Source: an uncultured Collinsella sp.
GTDB taxonomy: Bacteria > Actinomycetota > Coriobacteriia > Coriobacteriales > Coriobacteriaceae
Length of the DNA: 38,312 bases
NCBI GenBank assembly: GCA_900541055.1
Contig: UQHZ01000017.1
Coordinates: 1-38,312, forward strand
Direction of reading: 5' to 3'
Shown piece by piece: positions 1-8,878 of the stretch (position 1 is its first letter; the number at the start of each line of letters is the position of its first letter). A program made the translations under genes and the position numbers. The notes under the pieces are model-generated. The model ran no database searches, was not told where the DNA came from, and saw only the letters and a list, made by a program, of their open reading frames with translations.

Positions 1-42
1 CCCTAGAGTTCGTCGGCAGCGTCAGATGTGTATAAGAGACAG
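1..42 (+). other. Illumina Nextera adapter and index contamination
   Basis: Bases 10-42 are identical, from memory, to the 33-nt Nextera Read 1 transposase adapter, which ends in the mosaic-end sequence TGTATAAGAGACAG. Bases 2-9 (CCTAGAGT) match the Nextera XT v2 i5 index S516, and base 1 is the last base of the flow-cell oligo. None of this is genomic. Read in the minus frame it appends the artefactual peptide CLLYTSDAADEL to the hyfH product. Confidence 0.97.
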
Positions 43-440
43 GCGTAGTCGATCTCCTTGTGCGGGGCAAACGGCTTGCCGCAGCGCGAGCAGTGCTCGA
101 GCGTATAGACGCTCTTGCTGGTGAGGTCGTCCTTGCTCATGACGGCAAGCTCAAACTCCTCGGTGAGCTTGATGGCCTCCATGGGGCAGGCTTCCTCGCA
201 GCGGCCGCAAAAGATGCAGCGGCCGTAGTCGATCGACCAGGTAATGGTATCGGCCGCAAGGTCGGTGTCCATGCGAATGGCATCGGCCGGGCACGCCACG
301 CCGCAGGCACCGCAGGCGATGCAGAGCTCGGCATTGTGCTCGGGCTTGCCGCGCATGTCCTTATTGGTGGGGAACGGCGCAAACGGGTACTTGACCGTCG
401 CGTCGCCGGCCTTGGCGTTAACCTTCCAAAGCTTCAGCAT
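43..440 (-). CDS. hyfH: Hydrogenase-4 ferredoxin subunit HyfH/HycF-like, 3' truncated
   Basis: This is the electron-wire subunit between the ferredoxin partners and the group 4 [NiFe] hydrogenase core, homologous to NuoI. The visible 133 residues begin MLKLWKV. They carry two [4Fe-4S] motifs: Cys40, 43, 46, 50 (CIACGACGVACP) and Cys75, 78, 81, 85 (CIFCGRCEEACP). A later CSRCGKPFAP pair (Cys117, Cys120) is the start of the extra Cys pair region typical of HycF/HyfH. The start codon lies one base after the hyfG stop, so the two are translationally coupled. The gene is cut by the contig end at base 43; residues read beyond IDYA come from adapter. The small hydrogenase subunit (hyfI) would be expected next, outside the window. 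Confidence 0.93.
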
Positions 441-441
441 A

Positions 442-2214
442 TTAGAGCGCCTCCTCATCGAGCGGAGCGGCCAAGGTGCCCTCGCCCGCAAGCGGCGACT
501 TGTCGCGCCAGACGTTCTCGAACTGCTCCTTGTCGAGCACGTGGTCGCGCTTGGCGGCGACATCGGTCACCGTCACGCGATCGGTGCAGGAGTAGCACGG
601 GTCGAGCGAGCCGACGATCAGCGCCGCGTCGCCCACGGTGTTGCCGCGGAACATGTAGCGCAGGACCGGCCAGTTGCTGTACGTGGCGGCCTTGGCGCGC
701 CAGCGGTAGCACTTCTGGTTATTGCCGAGCATGGCCCAGTGCACGTCCTCGCCGCGCGGCGCCTCGGTGGCGCCGATGGCGTACTTGTGCGGGGTGTACT
801 CCCAATCCGTGGTGAGGATGGGGCCCGACGGGCAGTTCTCGAGCATGGTCTCGATCATGTCGATCGAATCGTAGACCTCCTGGATGCGGACGGCGGTACG
901 GCCGAAGGCGTCGCAGGTGTCGGCCGTGGCGGCGTGCATCTTTTGGACGTCCGGATCGGCGTAGCCGTCGAAGGGATGGTCAAAGCGCACGTCGCGGGCA
1001 TAGCCCGAGCCACGCATGAGCGGGCCGACCGGCGAGAAGTCGCGTGCAATCTTGCGGTCCAAGATGCCGATACCGCTCGTACGCTCAATAAAGTTGGGCG
1101 TGGAGAGCAGCACGTCGACGAGCTCCTGAACCTCGGAGCGCAGCTGGTGGATGGTCGTGAGCGTGGAGAGCTTCTGCTCAGCCAAAATGTCGCGACGCAC
1201 GCCGCCAATCACGTTGAGGCCGTAGGTCTTGCGGTGACCGGAGAGCTTCTCGGCCAGGTCCATGGACTTCTCGCGGACGCGGAAGAACTGCTGGAAGCCG
1301 GAGTCGAAGCCCGTGTAGTGCGACGCCAGGCCAATGTTGAGCAGATGCGAGTGCAGGCGCTCAACCTCGAGCATGATGGCGCGGATGTACTGGGCGCGCG
1401 GCGGGACATGGATGCCCTGAGCGCGCTCGACGGCCTCGGCGTAGGCCACCGAGTGGGCGCAGCCGCAGATGCCGCAGATGCGGTCGGCGAGGAACGTCAC
1501 GGCGTCATAGTTCAGGCGCGTCTCGGCAACCTTCTCCATGCCGCGGTGCACGTAGAACAGACGGTAGTCGGCGTCGACGATCGTCTCGCCCTCAACGAAC
1601 AGGCGGAAGTGGCCAGGCTCGTCGGAGGTAATGTGCAACGGGCCCATGGGAACGAGCGTCGTCTCCTTGCCCTTGGTATCGGCCAAGAACTCGTAGTTTT
1701 CCATGTCGCTCGCGGGAGCGGGACGGAAGCGGTAGTCCATGGAGTCCTTGCGCAGCGGGTACAGGCCGCTGGGCCAATCGTCGGGCAGCACCAGGCGACG
1801 ACGATCGGGCAGACCCTCGGGGATCAGGCCGAACATATCGCGCAGCTCGCGCTCGCCCCACACGCAGGCGGGAACGAACGGCGTCACGGACGGGAACGTC
1901 ATCTTGGCGGGATCGACCTCGGCACGCACGGTCACCCAGCCGGGGTCCTCCCCCTCCATGGAGATGACGTAGTACACGGCATAACGGCCGCACAGGCTGC
2001 GCTCGTCGTTGCCGATGATCACGGGGATCCAGCCGTAGCGTTCGTAGTACAGGTAGTGGACGGCCTCGGGCAGCTTGTCCTGCTTGACGGTGATCGTCAG
2101 CTGGTCCTCGCACTGCCACTCGACCTTCTCGATGCAGCCCGGAACGGCGCGGCGCAGGGCCTCGACATGGCTCTCGCAGCGACGGGCATACACCTTGTTC
2201 TCAGTTTCAATCAT
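442..2214 (-). CDS. hyfG: Group 4 [NiFe]-hydrogenase large subunit HyfG/HycE-like
   Basis: This is the catalytic large subunit (590 aa) of the formate hydrogenlyase hydrogenase; it reduces protons to H2 at a Ni-Fe centre on the cytoplasmic side. An N-terminal NuoC-like (30 kDa) domain spans about residues 1-180 and is fused to a NuoD-like (49 kDa) domain, as in HycE and HyfG. The Ni ligands are visible: RICGICGCAH with Cys247 and Cys250, and DPCYSCTDR with Cys540 and Cys543. About 45 residues follow the last motif, fitting a C-terminal extension removed during maturation. The start ATG has a GGAG Shine-Dalgarno, lies 3 bases after the hyfF stop, and is followed by hyfH one base downstream. 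Both Ni-binding pairs are Cys, so this is not a [NiFeSe] enzyme. Confidence 0.96.
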   Translation of the reverse strand: MIETENKVYARRCESHVEALRRAVPGCIEKVEWQCEDQLTITVKQDKLPEAVHYLYYERYGWIPVIIGNDERSLCGRYAVYYVISMEGEDPGWVTVRAEVDPAKMTFPSVTPFVPACVWGERELRDMFGLIPEGLPDRRRLVLPDDWPSGLYPLRKDSMDYRFRPAPASDMENYEFLADTKGKETTLVPMGPLHITSDEPGHFRLFVEGETIVDADYRLFYVHRGMEKVAETRLNYDAVTFLADRICGICGCAHSVAYAEAVERAQGIHVPPRAQYIRAIMLEVERLHSHLLNIGLASHYTGFDSGFQQFFRVREKSMDLAEKLSGHRKTYGLNVIGGVRRDILAEQKLSTLTTIHQLRSEVQELVDVLLSTPNFIERTSGIGILDRKIARDFSPVGPLMRGSGYARDVRFDHPFDGYADPDVQKMHAATADTCDAFGRTAVRIQEVYDSIDMIETMLENCPSGPILTTDWEYTPHKYAIGATEAPRGEDVHWAMLGNNQKCYRWRAKAATYSNWPVLRYMFRGNTVGDAALIVGSLDPCYSCTDRVTVTDVAAKRDHVLDKEQFENVWRDKSPLAGEGTLAAPLDEEAL

Positions 2215-2217
2215 TCG

Positions 2218-3777
2218 TTACTCCACCTCGCTCTGAGCGGTCTCGGTACCGAACACAGCGCGGTACATCGGCGTCGCGTGAAGTTCCTCGGTGCTCTGCT
2301 CGAGCACGATGCCGGTAGCGGTCTCCACACCGTGCACGAGGGGCAGCGGGGTGGCAATGCCAAACCACAAGATCATGACAGCCAGGATGATTTCGGGGAT
2401 AAGCATGAGCGCCGGGGCCTCATGCTTGCCCATGCCCTGGGGCGCATGGCCGAATACCGACTTGAGTGCGATACGGGTGAGCGCGGAGATGGCCACGGTA
2501 AGACCGAGGGCGACCACGACGACCAGCCACATGGGACCGGCGGTAACACCGGCGACAAAAGTCAGGAACTCAGAGATGAACATGCCAAAGGGCGGGAAGG
2601 CGGCAAGGCCGAGCAGCGCCAGGATGGCGAGCGCGGCGGTTGCGGGCGCAACCTCGACGACGCCCTGGATCTTGGCCAGGCTACGCGTGCCAAAGGCGTG
2701 CTGGATGTTGCCGGACACGCAGAAGGCAAGCGTCTTGGTAAAGCCGTGGAACACGCAGTGCAGCAGGGCCGCGGCGATACCCAGCGGGCCACCGATACCC
2801 AGGCACAGGGCGATAACGCCCACGTTCTCCACAGACGAGTACGCAAAGCGGCGCTTGAGGTCGTCCTGGCGAAACATCGAGAGTGCCGCCACCAAAATGG
2901 ACAGCGTGCCGACGATCAACAGCAGAAGTTGCGGATACTCGGCACCCACGGCCTGGATGGTAAAGCCGTAGAAGCGCATGATCACAAGCATGGCACACTT
3001 AAGCAGAACACCCGAGAGCAGGGCCGAGACAGGACTCGGAGCCTGAGAGTGGGCATCGGGCAGCCAAGTGTGCATGGGGAACAGGCCAGCCTTGGTGCCA
3101 AAGCCGATCACGATAAACGCAAAGGCGAGGCGCATGAGCGTCGGGTCGAACTGGTCGGCATACGGCAGCACGCACGACAGGAATGCGGCCTCGTGGGCGT
3201 TGGGAATCACGTCGGCGGCGTTGGCGTAGATCAGCAGCGTACCGAACAGGCCAAATGCCACGCCGGCGGTACAGACCATCGCATACTTCCAAGAAGCCTC
3301 GAGGGCCGTCTTGTTCTTGTAGATACCCACCAGGAACACAGTGGAAAGCGTGGTTGCCTCCACGGCGGCCCACGTGAGGATCATGTTGTTGGACAGGCAC
3401 GCGAGCAGCATGGTGAACACAAACAGGCTAAACAGCGCAAAATACTGCTTGGCGCGCTCGGCGGGCATGGAGCCCTCCTCGATATCGGCCTTTACATAGG
3501 GCAGCGAGAACAGCCCCGTAAGAAAACCGATAAAGCCGATGAGCAGCACAAAGATGGCGCCCAGCGAATCGAGGTGGAACCACAGGCCAAGAGCGCTCGC
3601 GGTTTCGCCGCTCATAAGGACGTCGCCGGCCGTCATAATCGACAGCACCAGGACGGCTGCGACGGAGACCAGGTTGAGACCGGCAAACACGTTATAGGAC
3701 GTGTTCTTGGGCAAAAACGCCATGACCAGCGAGAACACCAAAGGAGTCGCGAGCAGGGCGAGAATCAACGTTTCCAT
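2218..3777 (-). CDS. hyfF: Hydrogenase-4 membrane subunit HyfF (NuoN/NuoL-like)
   Basis: This 519-aa proton-conducting membrane transporter-family subunit belongs to the hydrogenase membrane arm. It is hydrophobic throughout, with about 14 helices. The family core reads GTKAGLFPMHTWLPDAHSQA followed by PSPVSALLSGVLLKCAM, with the conserved Lys in a helix and in the HTWLPDAH segment, as in NuoL/M/N antiporter-like proteins. It shares the antiporter fold with hyfB and hyfD in this operon. Its presence is one reason to call this a Hyf-type rather than Hyc-type hydrogenase. The start ATG has a GGGGGG Shine-Dalgarno and lies three bases after the hyfE stop. The hydrophilic tail of about 50 residues is consistent with HyfF. 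Confidence 0.93.
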   Translation of the reverse strand: METLILALLATPLVFSLVMAFLPKNTSYNVFAGLNLVSVAAVLVLSIMTAGDVLMSGETASALGLWFHLDSLGAIFVLLIGFIGFLTGLFSLPYVKADIEEGSMPAERAKQYFALFSLFVFTMLLACLSNNMILTWAAVEATTLSTVFLVGIYKNKTALEASWKYAMVCTAGVAFGLFGTLLIYANAADVIPNAHEAAFLSCVLPYADQFDPTLMRLAFAFIVIGFGTKAGLFPMHTWLPDAHSQAPSPVSALLSGVLLKCAMLVIMRFYGFTIQAVGAEYPQLLLLIVGTLSILVAALSMFRQDDLKRRFAYSSVENVGVIALCLGIGGPLGIAAALLHCVFHGFTKTLAFCVSGNIQHAFGTRSLAKIQGVVEVAPATAALAILALLGLAAFPPFGMFISEFLTFVAGVTAGPMWLVVVVALGLTVAISALTRIALKSVFGHAPQGMGKHEAPALMLIPEIILAVMILWFGIATPLPLVHGVETATGIVLEQSTEELHATPMYRAVFGTETAQSEVE

Positions 3778-3780
3778 GGA

Positions 3781-4434
3781 CTACCCCCTCAGCTCGGACA
3801 GGTCGCGCGCATCGAGCGAGTGGGAGTCGTCCCAAATGCGACGCACGACGATGGACATGATGATGACGGCAAAGATGGCGTCGGTGGCGATACCGATCTC
3901 GATGATCTCGGGAGCGGTGGGGGCCAAAAGCGCGAGCGTCACGTGGCTGCCGTTTTCCATAAGGCAGTATCCAAAGATCTGCTTCATGATGTTGCGCTGC
4001 GAGATGATGCAGGTGAGGCCCACGAAGAAGTGAGCGAAGCTAATAGCGAGCGCAGGCGTTGCGACCTCGGCCGTGGGCAGGCTGATCTGCGTCACAACGG
4101 CAAAGCAGATCGCGACCTCGACGGCGATGATGCAGATGGCCCACGCGGGCTTAAGGCCGGCCTTGAGCGATGCGTCGCTCGGCTCGCCCATCTTCTTGTA
4201 TGCGCGGTTGAGGATGTAAGGGACCAGGACGACCTTAGTGATAAAGGCAGATCCGGCCCACATAAGCAGCTCCTGCGCACCGGTAGTAGCACCGAGCGTA
4301 GCGAGCAGTCCCACGAGCACCAGCGACTGCACCGCATACCAGCGAATGGCGTGCTTGATGTTCTTGGAGACGACCACCATGGTGGACGTGACGATCAGAA
4401 GGCCGCCAAGGATGTTGACGATCGAATAACCCAT
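3781..4434 (-). CDS. hyfE: Hydrogenase-4 membrane subunit HyfE
   Basis: This 217-aa membrane protein is at the expected position between hyfD and hyfF. HyfE is a small integral membrane subunit of hydrogenase 4, with a C-terminal part resembling NuoK. The sequence has about seven hydrophobic segments and opens with the helix MGYSIVNILGGLLIVTSTM. The segment FAHFFVGLTCIISQRNIMKQ has the NuoK-like acid-poor helix and turn, and is followed by FGYCLMENGSHV, where the Glu in a membrane segment is typical of the family. A GGAGG Shine-Dalgarno precedes the ATG, 13 bases after hyfD. It probably acts in ion translocation with hyfF. Confidence 0.9.
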   Translation of the reverse strand: MGYSIVNILGGLLIVTSTMVVVSKNIKHAIRWYAVQSLVLVGLLATLGATTGAQELLMWAGSAFITKVVLVPYILNRAYKKMGEPSDASLKAGLKPAWAICIIAVEVAICFAVVTQISLPTAEVATPALAISFAHFFVGLTCIISQRNIMKQIFGYCLMENGSHVTLALLAPTAPEIIEIGIATDAIFAVIIMSIVVRRIWDDSHSLDARDLSELRG

Positions 4435-4447
4435 GTCGTTCTACCTC

Positions 4448-5905
4448 CTAACCGATCCAGCTGGCCGAAAGCGGGCCGCTGACGATGACCATGATGATGA
4501 GCACGATGAACACGAACGCCATCGCGCGGGGAAGCGGGGCTCCCGCAGCGACCTCGTCGCTCGGCTCGCCGGGCAGGCAATAGCCCATCCACTTGAGGAA
4601 CCAGGCGAAGGTGGCGACGGTCTCGGCGACCATGATGCACACGAGCACCAGGATCGCGACGTTGCCGGCACCCACAGAGAAGCCGCCGGCGATAATCTGG
4701 AACTTCGAGAAGAACGTGTTCATGGGCGGCACGCCGGCAATAGCGAGCGCGGCGACACCGAAGCCCACGCCCGAGATCGGGTACTTCTTTACGATGCCGC
4801 GAAGCTTGGGCAGCATACGCGTGCCGAGCGTAAAGGAGAACGAACCGGCGATCAGGAAGAACAGCGTCTTGGCGAAAGCGTGGTTAAAGATGTGGCAGAC
4901 GGCGCCATCGAAGGCCAGCTGGCTGCCAAAGACCGAAAGGCCCAGACCAAAGAACACATAGGAGAGCTGGGCGATCGTGGAAAAGGCCAGCAGACGCTTC
5001 ATGTCCTTTTGCGGCAGGTACATAAGGAAGCCAAAGAGCATGGTGACCATGGCGTCGATAATGGCGACCCAACCCACGATCTCGGGGATCTCGCCGGCAG
5101 AGACGAGTGCACGCGCGAACACGCACACGCCGACCTTAACCATCGAGGCGCCATGCAGGTAGGCCGAAACAGGCGTCGGCGCCTCCATGGCCGAAGGCAG
5201 CCACATGTACATGGGAACCTGTGCGGACTTGGCCCAGGCCGCAAACAGCACGAGCAAAAGAACGATAGCCTTGAGCTTGGCGTCGAGGCCGGCAATCGCG
5301 GTAATGGCGAAGGTACCGGTATGGGCAAACACGATGGCGGCGCCCAGATACAGGCCAAGCGCACCGATATGCGTAATGATCAGAGCCTTCATGCCGGCCT
5401 TCTTGGCCGTAGGCGTCATGTAGTAGCTAATGAGGCCCCAAGAGCACGCACCCGTGATCTCAAAGAACACGAGCTGGCCCAAAAGGGTCGAGCTGTACAC
5501 AAGACCGGCCATGGCGCCGATGAAGGTCGCGAGGTACGCGTAGAAGCGACGACGCGGTGCGTCGGGATGCTCACGGTTATTCTCGCTCATATAGGGAATC
5601 GAATAGATCACGACAAGCAGGCCGATACCCACAAAGGCGGGCGCGAGCAGCGTGCTCATGCGATCGAAGGCGAATCCCATGACGAGGGTCTGCCCAAACG
5701 AGATCAGGGGGACCTGCGTGTCGGGCATGCCGGCGCCAGCGAAATTCGCGGCGAGGGCGATGGTGCAGACCGTCGAGACGGCGGCACCCAAAACGCTGAA
5801 CCACTTGGCGTACGGACGGGGGAACAGGGCGACGAGCACCGAGGCCACCATCGGGGCCGCGATAGCGACCAAGCCGAGAAGGGACAGACTGACTGCAAAT
5901 GACAT
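4448..5905 (-). CDS. hyfD: Hydrogenase-4 membrane subunit HyfD (NuoM-like)
   Basis: This is a proton-conducting antiporter-like membrane subunit (485 aa) of the hydrogenase membrane arm. Family landmarks are MYMWLPSAMEAPTPVSAYLHG followed by a Lys-containing helix, and the conserved Glu in LVFFEITGACSWGLISYY. The hydrophobic profile fits about 14 helices. It is the second of three antiporter-like subunits in the operon (hyfB, hyfD, hyfF); Hyc-type formate hydrogenlyase has only one. The ATG has GGGAG about 6 bases upstream and lies 15 bases after the hyfC stop. By analogy with complex I it should help couple electron transfer to H+ or Na+ movement. Direct evidence of pumping is not in the sequence. 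Confidence 0.93.
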   Translation of the reverse strand: MSFAVSLSLLGLVAIAAPMVASVLVALFPRPYAKWFSVLGAAVSTVCTIALAANFAGAGMPDTQVPLISFGQTLVMGFAFDRMSTLLAPAFVGIGLLVVIYSIPYMSENNREHPDAPRRRFYAYLATFIGAMAGLVYSSTLLGQLVFFEITGACSWGLISYYMTPTAKKAGMKALIITHIGALGLYLGAAIVFAHTGTFAITAIAGLDAKLKAIVLLLVLFAAWAKSAQVPMYMWLPSAMEAPTPVSAYLHGASMVKVGVCVFARALVSAGEIPEIVGWVAIIDAMVTMLFGFLMYLPQKDMKRLLAFSTIAQLSYVFFGLGLSVFGSQLAFDGAVCHIFNHAFAKTLFFLIAGSFSFTLGTRMLPKLRGIVKKYPISGVGFGVAALAIAGVPPMNTFFSKFQIIAGGFSVGAGNVAILVLVCIMVAETVATFAWFLKWMGYCLPGEPSDEVAAGAPLPRAMAFVFIVLIIMVIVSGPLSASWIG

Positions 5906-5920
5906 TGTTTCTCCCTTCTC

Positions 5921-6847
5921 CTACACGCCGACGACCACGAAGACAAACGCCAGAACGGCGATGCCCACGACGGCCCAGGTCTGATTGCCAAGCACCTTAA
6001 AACGCGAGCGCGAGCAGGAGTTCTCGATCACGCCGCATACGACAAAGTCGATCAGGCACTTAACAAGGAAGATGACCGCGCCCAGAACGGCCGCGATACC
6101 CACGGCCGCGGGCTCGCCCCAGGGGACGAAGATCGCGCAGAACCAGGCGACGACCAGGACCTGCTTCATGGACATGGCGAGCTTGGCCATCGCAAGCGAC
6201 GGGCCGGAAAGCTCAGCGAGCGGACCTTCCTGGAGCTCCTGCTCGGCCTCGGCCTGATCAAACGGCAGCTTGCCGAGTTCCATGTAGCAGGCAATCGCAA
6301 AGGCGATGCCGGCGAGGATCACAGCGACCGGCGCGTCGATGGCGCCCGTCATGATGTGCTGGCCCATGGTGGCGATGTCGGTGGAGCCGCACACCAGGGC
6401 GGCGGCAAACAGCGCCAGCAGCATGGACGGCTCGATGAGCACGCTCATGAGCAGCTCGCGGACGCCGCCGATACCGGCGTAGGCGTTGGACGAATCCACA
6501 CCGCAGAGGGCGAAGAAGAAGCGGGCGAGCGCCAGGCTATACATGATGGTGATGGCGTCACCAAAGACCGGGATGGGGCTTTGTGCCGTAAAGAGCGGCA
6601 GACCCATCGCGAGCATAAAGGCGACGGCGAAGAACAGCGGCGGCATGATGCGCAGCGCAAAGCTCGCATCCTCGCTCTGGGACTCGGGGCGCGCAAAGAG
6701 CTTGGCCAGGTCGCGGTAGTCCTGCATGATGCTGGGGCCGCGACGGTTGTGCATCTTGGCACGGATCACGCGGCCGAGACCGGAGAAGAACGGCGCGACG
6801 GCCATAACGACCACGCCCTGCAGAACGGCAAGTACGATGTTGTTCAT
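5921..6847 (-). CDS. hyfC: Hydrogenase-4 membrane subunit HyfC/HycD (NuoH-like)
   Basis: This 308-aa NuoH-family membrane anchor joins the peripheral hydrogenase arm to the membrane arm. Diagnostic segments are RRGPSIMQDYRDLAKLF near residues 36-52, and the loop GKLPFDQAEAEQELQEGP. That loop corresponds to the NuoH quinone-chamber loop carrying conserved acidic residues and is retained in energy-converting hydrogenases. About eight hydrophobic segments are present. An AGGAGGGG Shine-Dalgarno precedes the ATG. The gene sits between hyfB and hyfD in the canonical order. Confidence 0.94.
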   Translation of the reverse strand: MNNIVLAVLQGVVVMAVAPFFSGLGRVIRAKMHNRRGPSIMQDYRDLAKLFARPESQSEDASFALRIMPPLFFAVAFMLAMGLPLFTAQSPIPVFGDAITIMYSLALARFFFALCGVDSSNAYAGIGGVRELLMSVLIEPSMLLALFAAALVCGSTDIATMGQHIMTGAIDAPVAVILAGIAFAIACYMELGKLPFDQAEAEQELQEGPLAELSGPSLAMAKLAMSMKQVLVVAWFCAIFVPWGEPAAVGIAAVLGAVIFLVKCLIDFVVCGVIENSCSRSRFKVLGNQTWAVVGIAVLAFVFVVVGV

Positions 6848-6859
6848 GCTCTCCCCTCC

Positions 6860-8878
6860 TTAACCCATTTGCACGGCGAGCACGAGGAACACCACGAGTG
6901 CCGCGACGATGTAGCAGATATAGATGCTGTAGTTGCCGCCCTCGAGCTTAGTCGCGAGGTCGGCGAGCTTCTCGACACCCTTATGCGGGGCATCGACGAG
7001 AACCTTGTCGGGTACGGGCTCCACAGCCTCGGCCACACCGGTGAGCTTCTGGAAGAAGTGCGCGATGGACCAGCAGACGGCCGTGCAGCGGTCGCGCAGC
7101 GTGTAGAGCGGCTGCATAAACCAGGACACCTCGGAGGCAAAGGTCGTGGCCACGACGGGCATATGCTCGTTGGGAGCATAGCCGCATGCCCACGGCTGGG
7201 ACTTCTGCACCTTGCCGACGGTCTTGAGCTTGCGATAACCGCAGGCAAGGCCGACGAGCACCACGAGCGCAATAGCGATCGCGGGCGTGGAGGTGGCAGC
7301 GCCGGAGTACTGGTTCATGAGCTCCATGCCCTCGGCGGCAAACACGCCACCGTACGGATGCAGCACGGACGCAGCGACATCGACCAGCACGGGCGCGATC
7401 ACGGGAGCGCCAATGCCCAGCACGACGCAGATGGCCGCGAGCAGGCCCTGCGCAAACACCATGGGGGCGGGAACCTCCTTGGCATTGGCCGCGGCCTCGG
7501 AGCGGGGCGCGGAGGCAAAGGAGACGCCATAGGCCTTGACGAAGCATGTGACAGCCAGCGCGCCGGTAATGGCAAGCGCGACGGCAGCGAACACGGCCAC
7601 GATCATGACGGCCTTGTCGCCCTGCATGGCAGCGTTAAAGAGCGACTGGTAGGTAAACCACTCGGACACAAAGCCGTTGAAGGGCGGGATGGCCGAGATG
7701 GCAAGCGCGCCAATAAGGAAGCAGATGGCCGTAGCCGGCATACGACGGAACAGGCCGCCCATCTTCTCCATATTGCGCGTACCCGTGGAGTACAGCAGCG
7801 CACCGGCGCCCAAGAACAGCTCGCCCTTAAACATCGCGTGGTTAAACGTGTGGTAGAGGGCGGCCATCAGAGCCAGGACGGCGATGCCGACCGAGTTGAG
7901 CGCCATAGCGGCCATGGAGGCGCCGACGCCGAGCAGAATGATGCCGATGTTCTCGACGGAGTGATAGGCCAGCAGGCGCTTGATGTCATGCTCCTGCAGG
8001 GCGAAGGCCACGCCGAGGACCGACGAGATCGCACCGAAGACCATGACCATAAGGCCCCACCAGACCTGAACGCCCGAGGCGGAGAGCAGGTCGAGGCCCA
8101 CCTTGAGGATGCCGAAGATACCGATCTTGATCATGCCGCCGGACATGAGGGCCGACACGTTGGACGGCGCCTCGGGATGCGCCTTGGGCAGCCAGCCGTG
8201 CAGCGGGATGATACCGGCCTTGGCGCCAAAGCCAAAGAAGGCGAGCACAAAGCACACGGATGCGACCGCGGGGCTAAACTGCGTAGCGCGGAAATCCGCA
8301 AAGGCAAACGAGCCACCGGCGAAGTTGGTCATGGTGAGGAAGCTCGCCATGATGAGCACAAAGCCCACGTGCGCGATCACAAAGTAGAGCCAACCGCCAT
8401 GGATGGAGTTCTCGTTCTCCTCGATCACGACCAGGAAGTACGAGGTCAGCGACATGAGCTCAAAGGCGACCAGGAACCAAAACACGTTGTCGGCGGTGAT
8501 GACGAGCATCATGGACGCCACAAAGGTGTTAAAGAAGAAGCCGGCGCGGCCCTTTTTGCCCGGGTACTCATCAAAGTAGTTGAGACCGTAGATCGAGCCG
8601 GCAAACGCGAGCACCGAGATGAGCGCCACGAACAGGCCGGACAGCTGGTTGAGCAGCAGCTGGAAATGGGCAAACGGGAAGAACACGATGGTGTCGACCG
8701 ACGTGACATCGCCCAGCACGGCCTGGATACCGGCCACAAACGAAAGCACCGCGGCGACGGCGCCGATTAGGCAGCCGGCGGTCTTGGCGGCGTTATCGGC
8801 CTTGATCAGCAGAACCGAGGCGAGCGCACCGATGCACGAGACGGCAAGCGATGCGATAAACAGCGTCATGCTATCCAT
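6860..8878 (-). CDS. hyfB: Hydrogenase-4 membrane subunit HyfB/HycC (NuoL-like)
   Basis: This large antiporter-like membrane subunit (672 aa) is the NuoL equivalent. It contains the family core GFGAKAGIIPLHGWLPKAHP followed by EAPSNVSALMSGGMIKIG, and the later histidine-rich helix LYHTFNHAMFKGELFLGAG. Both are typical of HycC/HyfB. Two C-terminal hydrophobic stretches flank a long soluble loop with ACGYAPNEHMPVVATTFASEV, also a HyfB/HycC feature. The start ATG overlaps the end of hyfA by 8 bases and has GGGAG upstream, giving tight coupling with the ferredoxin subunit. The length agrees with the family. Confidence 0.95.
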   Translation of the reverse strand: MDSMTLFIASLAVSCIGALASVLLIKADNAAKTAGCLIGAVAAVLSFVAGIQAVLGDVTSVDTIVFFPFAHFQLLLNQLSGLFVALISVLAFAGSIYGLNYFDEYPGKKGRAGFFFNTFVASMMLVITADNVFWFLVAFELMSLTSYFLVVIEENENSIHGGWLYFVIAHVGFVLIMASFLTMTNFAGGSFAFADFRATQFSPAVASVCFVLAFFGFGAKAGIIPLHGWLPKAHPEAPSNVSALMSGGMIKIGIFGILKVGLDLLSASGVQVWWGLMVMVFGAISSVLGVAFALQEHDIKRLLAYHSVENIGIILLGVGASMAAMALNSVGIAVLALMAALYHTFNHAMFKGELFLGAGALLYSTGTRNMEKMGGLFRRMPATAICFLIGALAISAIPPFNGFVSEWFTYQSLFNAAMQGDKAVMIVAVFAAVALAITGALAVTCFVKAYGVSFASAPRSEAAANAKEVPAPMVFAQGLLAAICVVLGIGAPVIAPVLVDVAASVLHPYGGVFAAEGMELMNQYSGAATSTPAIAIALVVLVGLACGYRKLKTVGKVQKSQPWACGYAPNEHMPVVATTFASEVSWFMQPLYTLRDRCTAVCWSIAHFFQKLTGVAEAVEPVPDKVLVDAPHKGVEKLADLATKLEGGNYSIYICYIVAALVVFLVLAVQMG

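Noticed and set aside
244..4482. A 1412-codon plus-strand open frame, and similar long frames at 4433-5902, 6356-8770 and 9576-11318
   Set aside because: They are antisense to well-supported hyf and fdhF genes. High GC with few stop-complement codons keeps the opposite frame open; the translations are rich in His, Arg, Gly and Asp with no domains.
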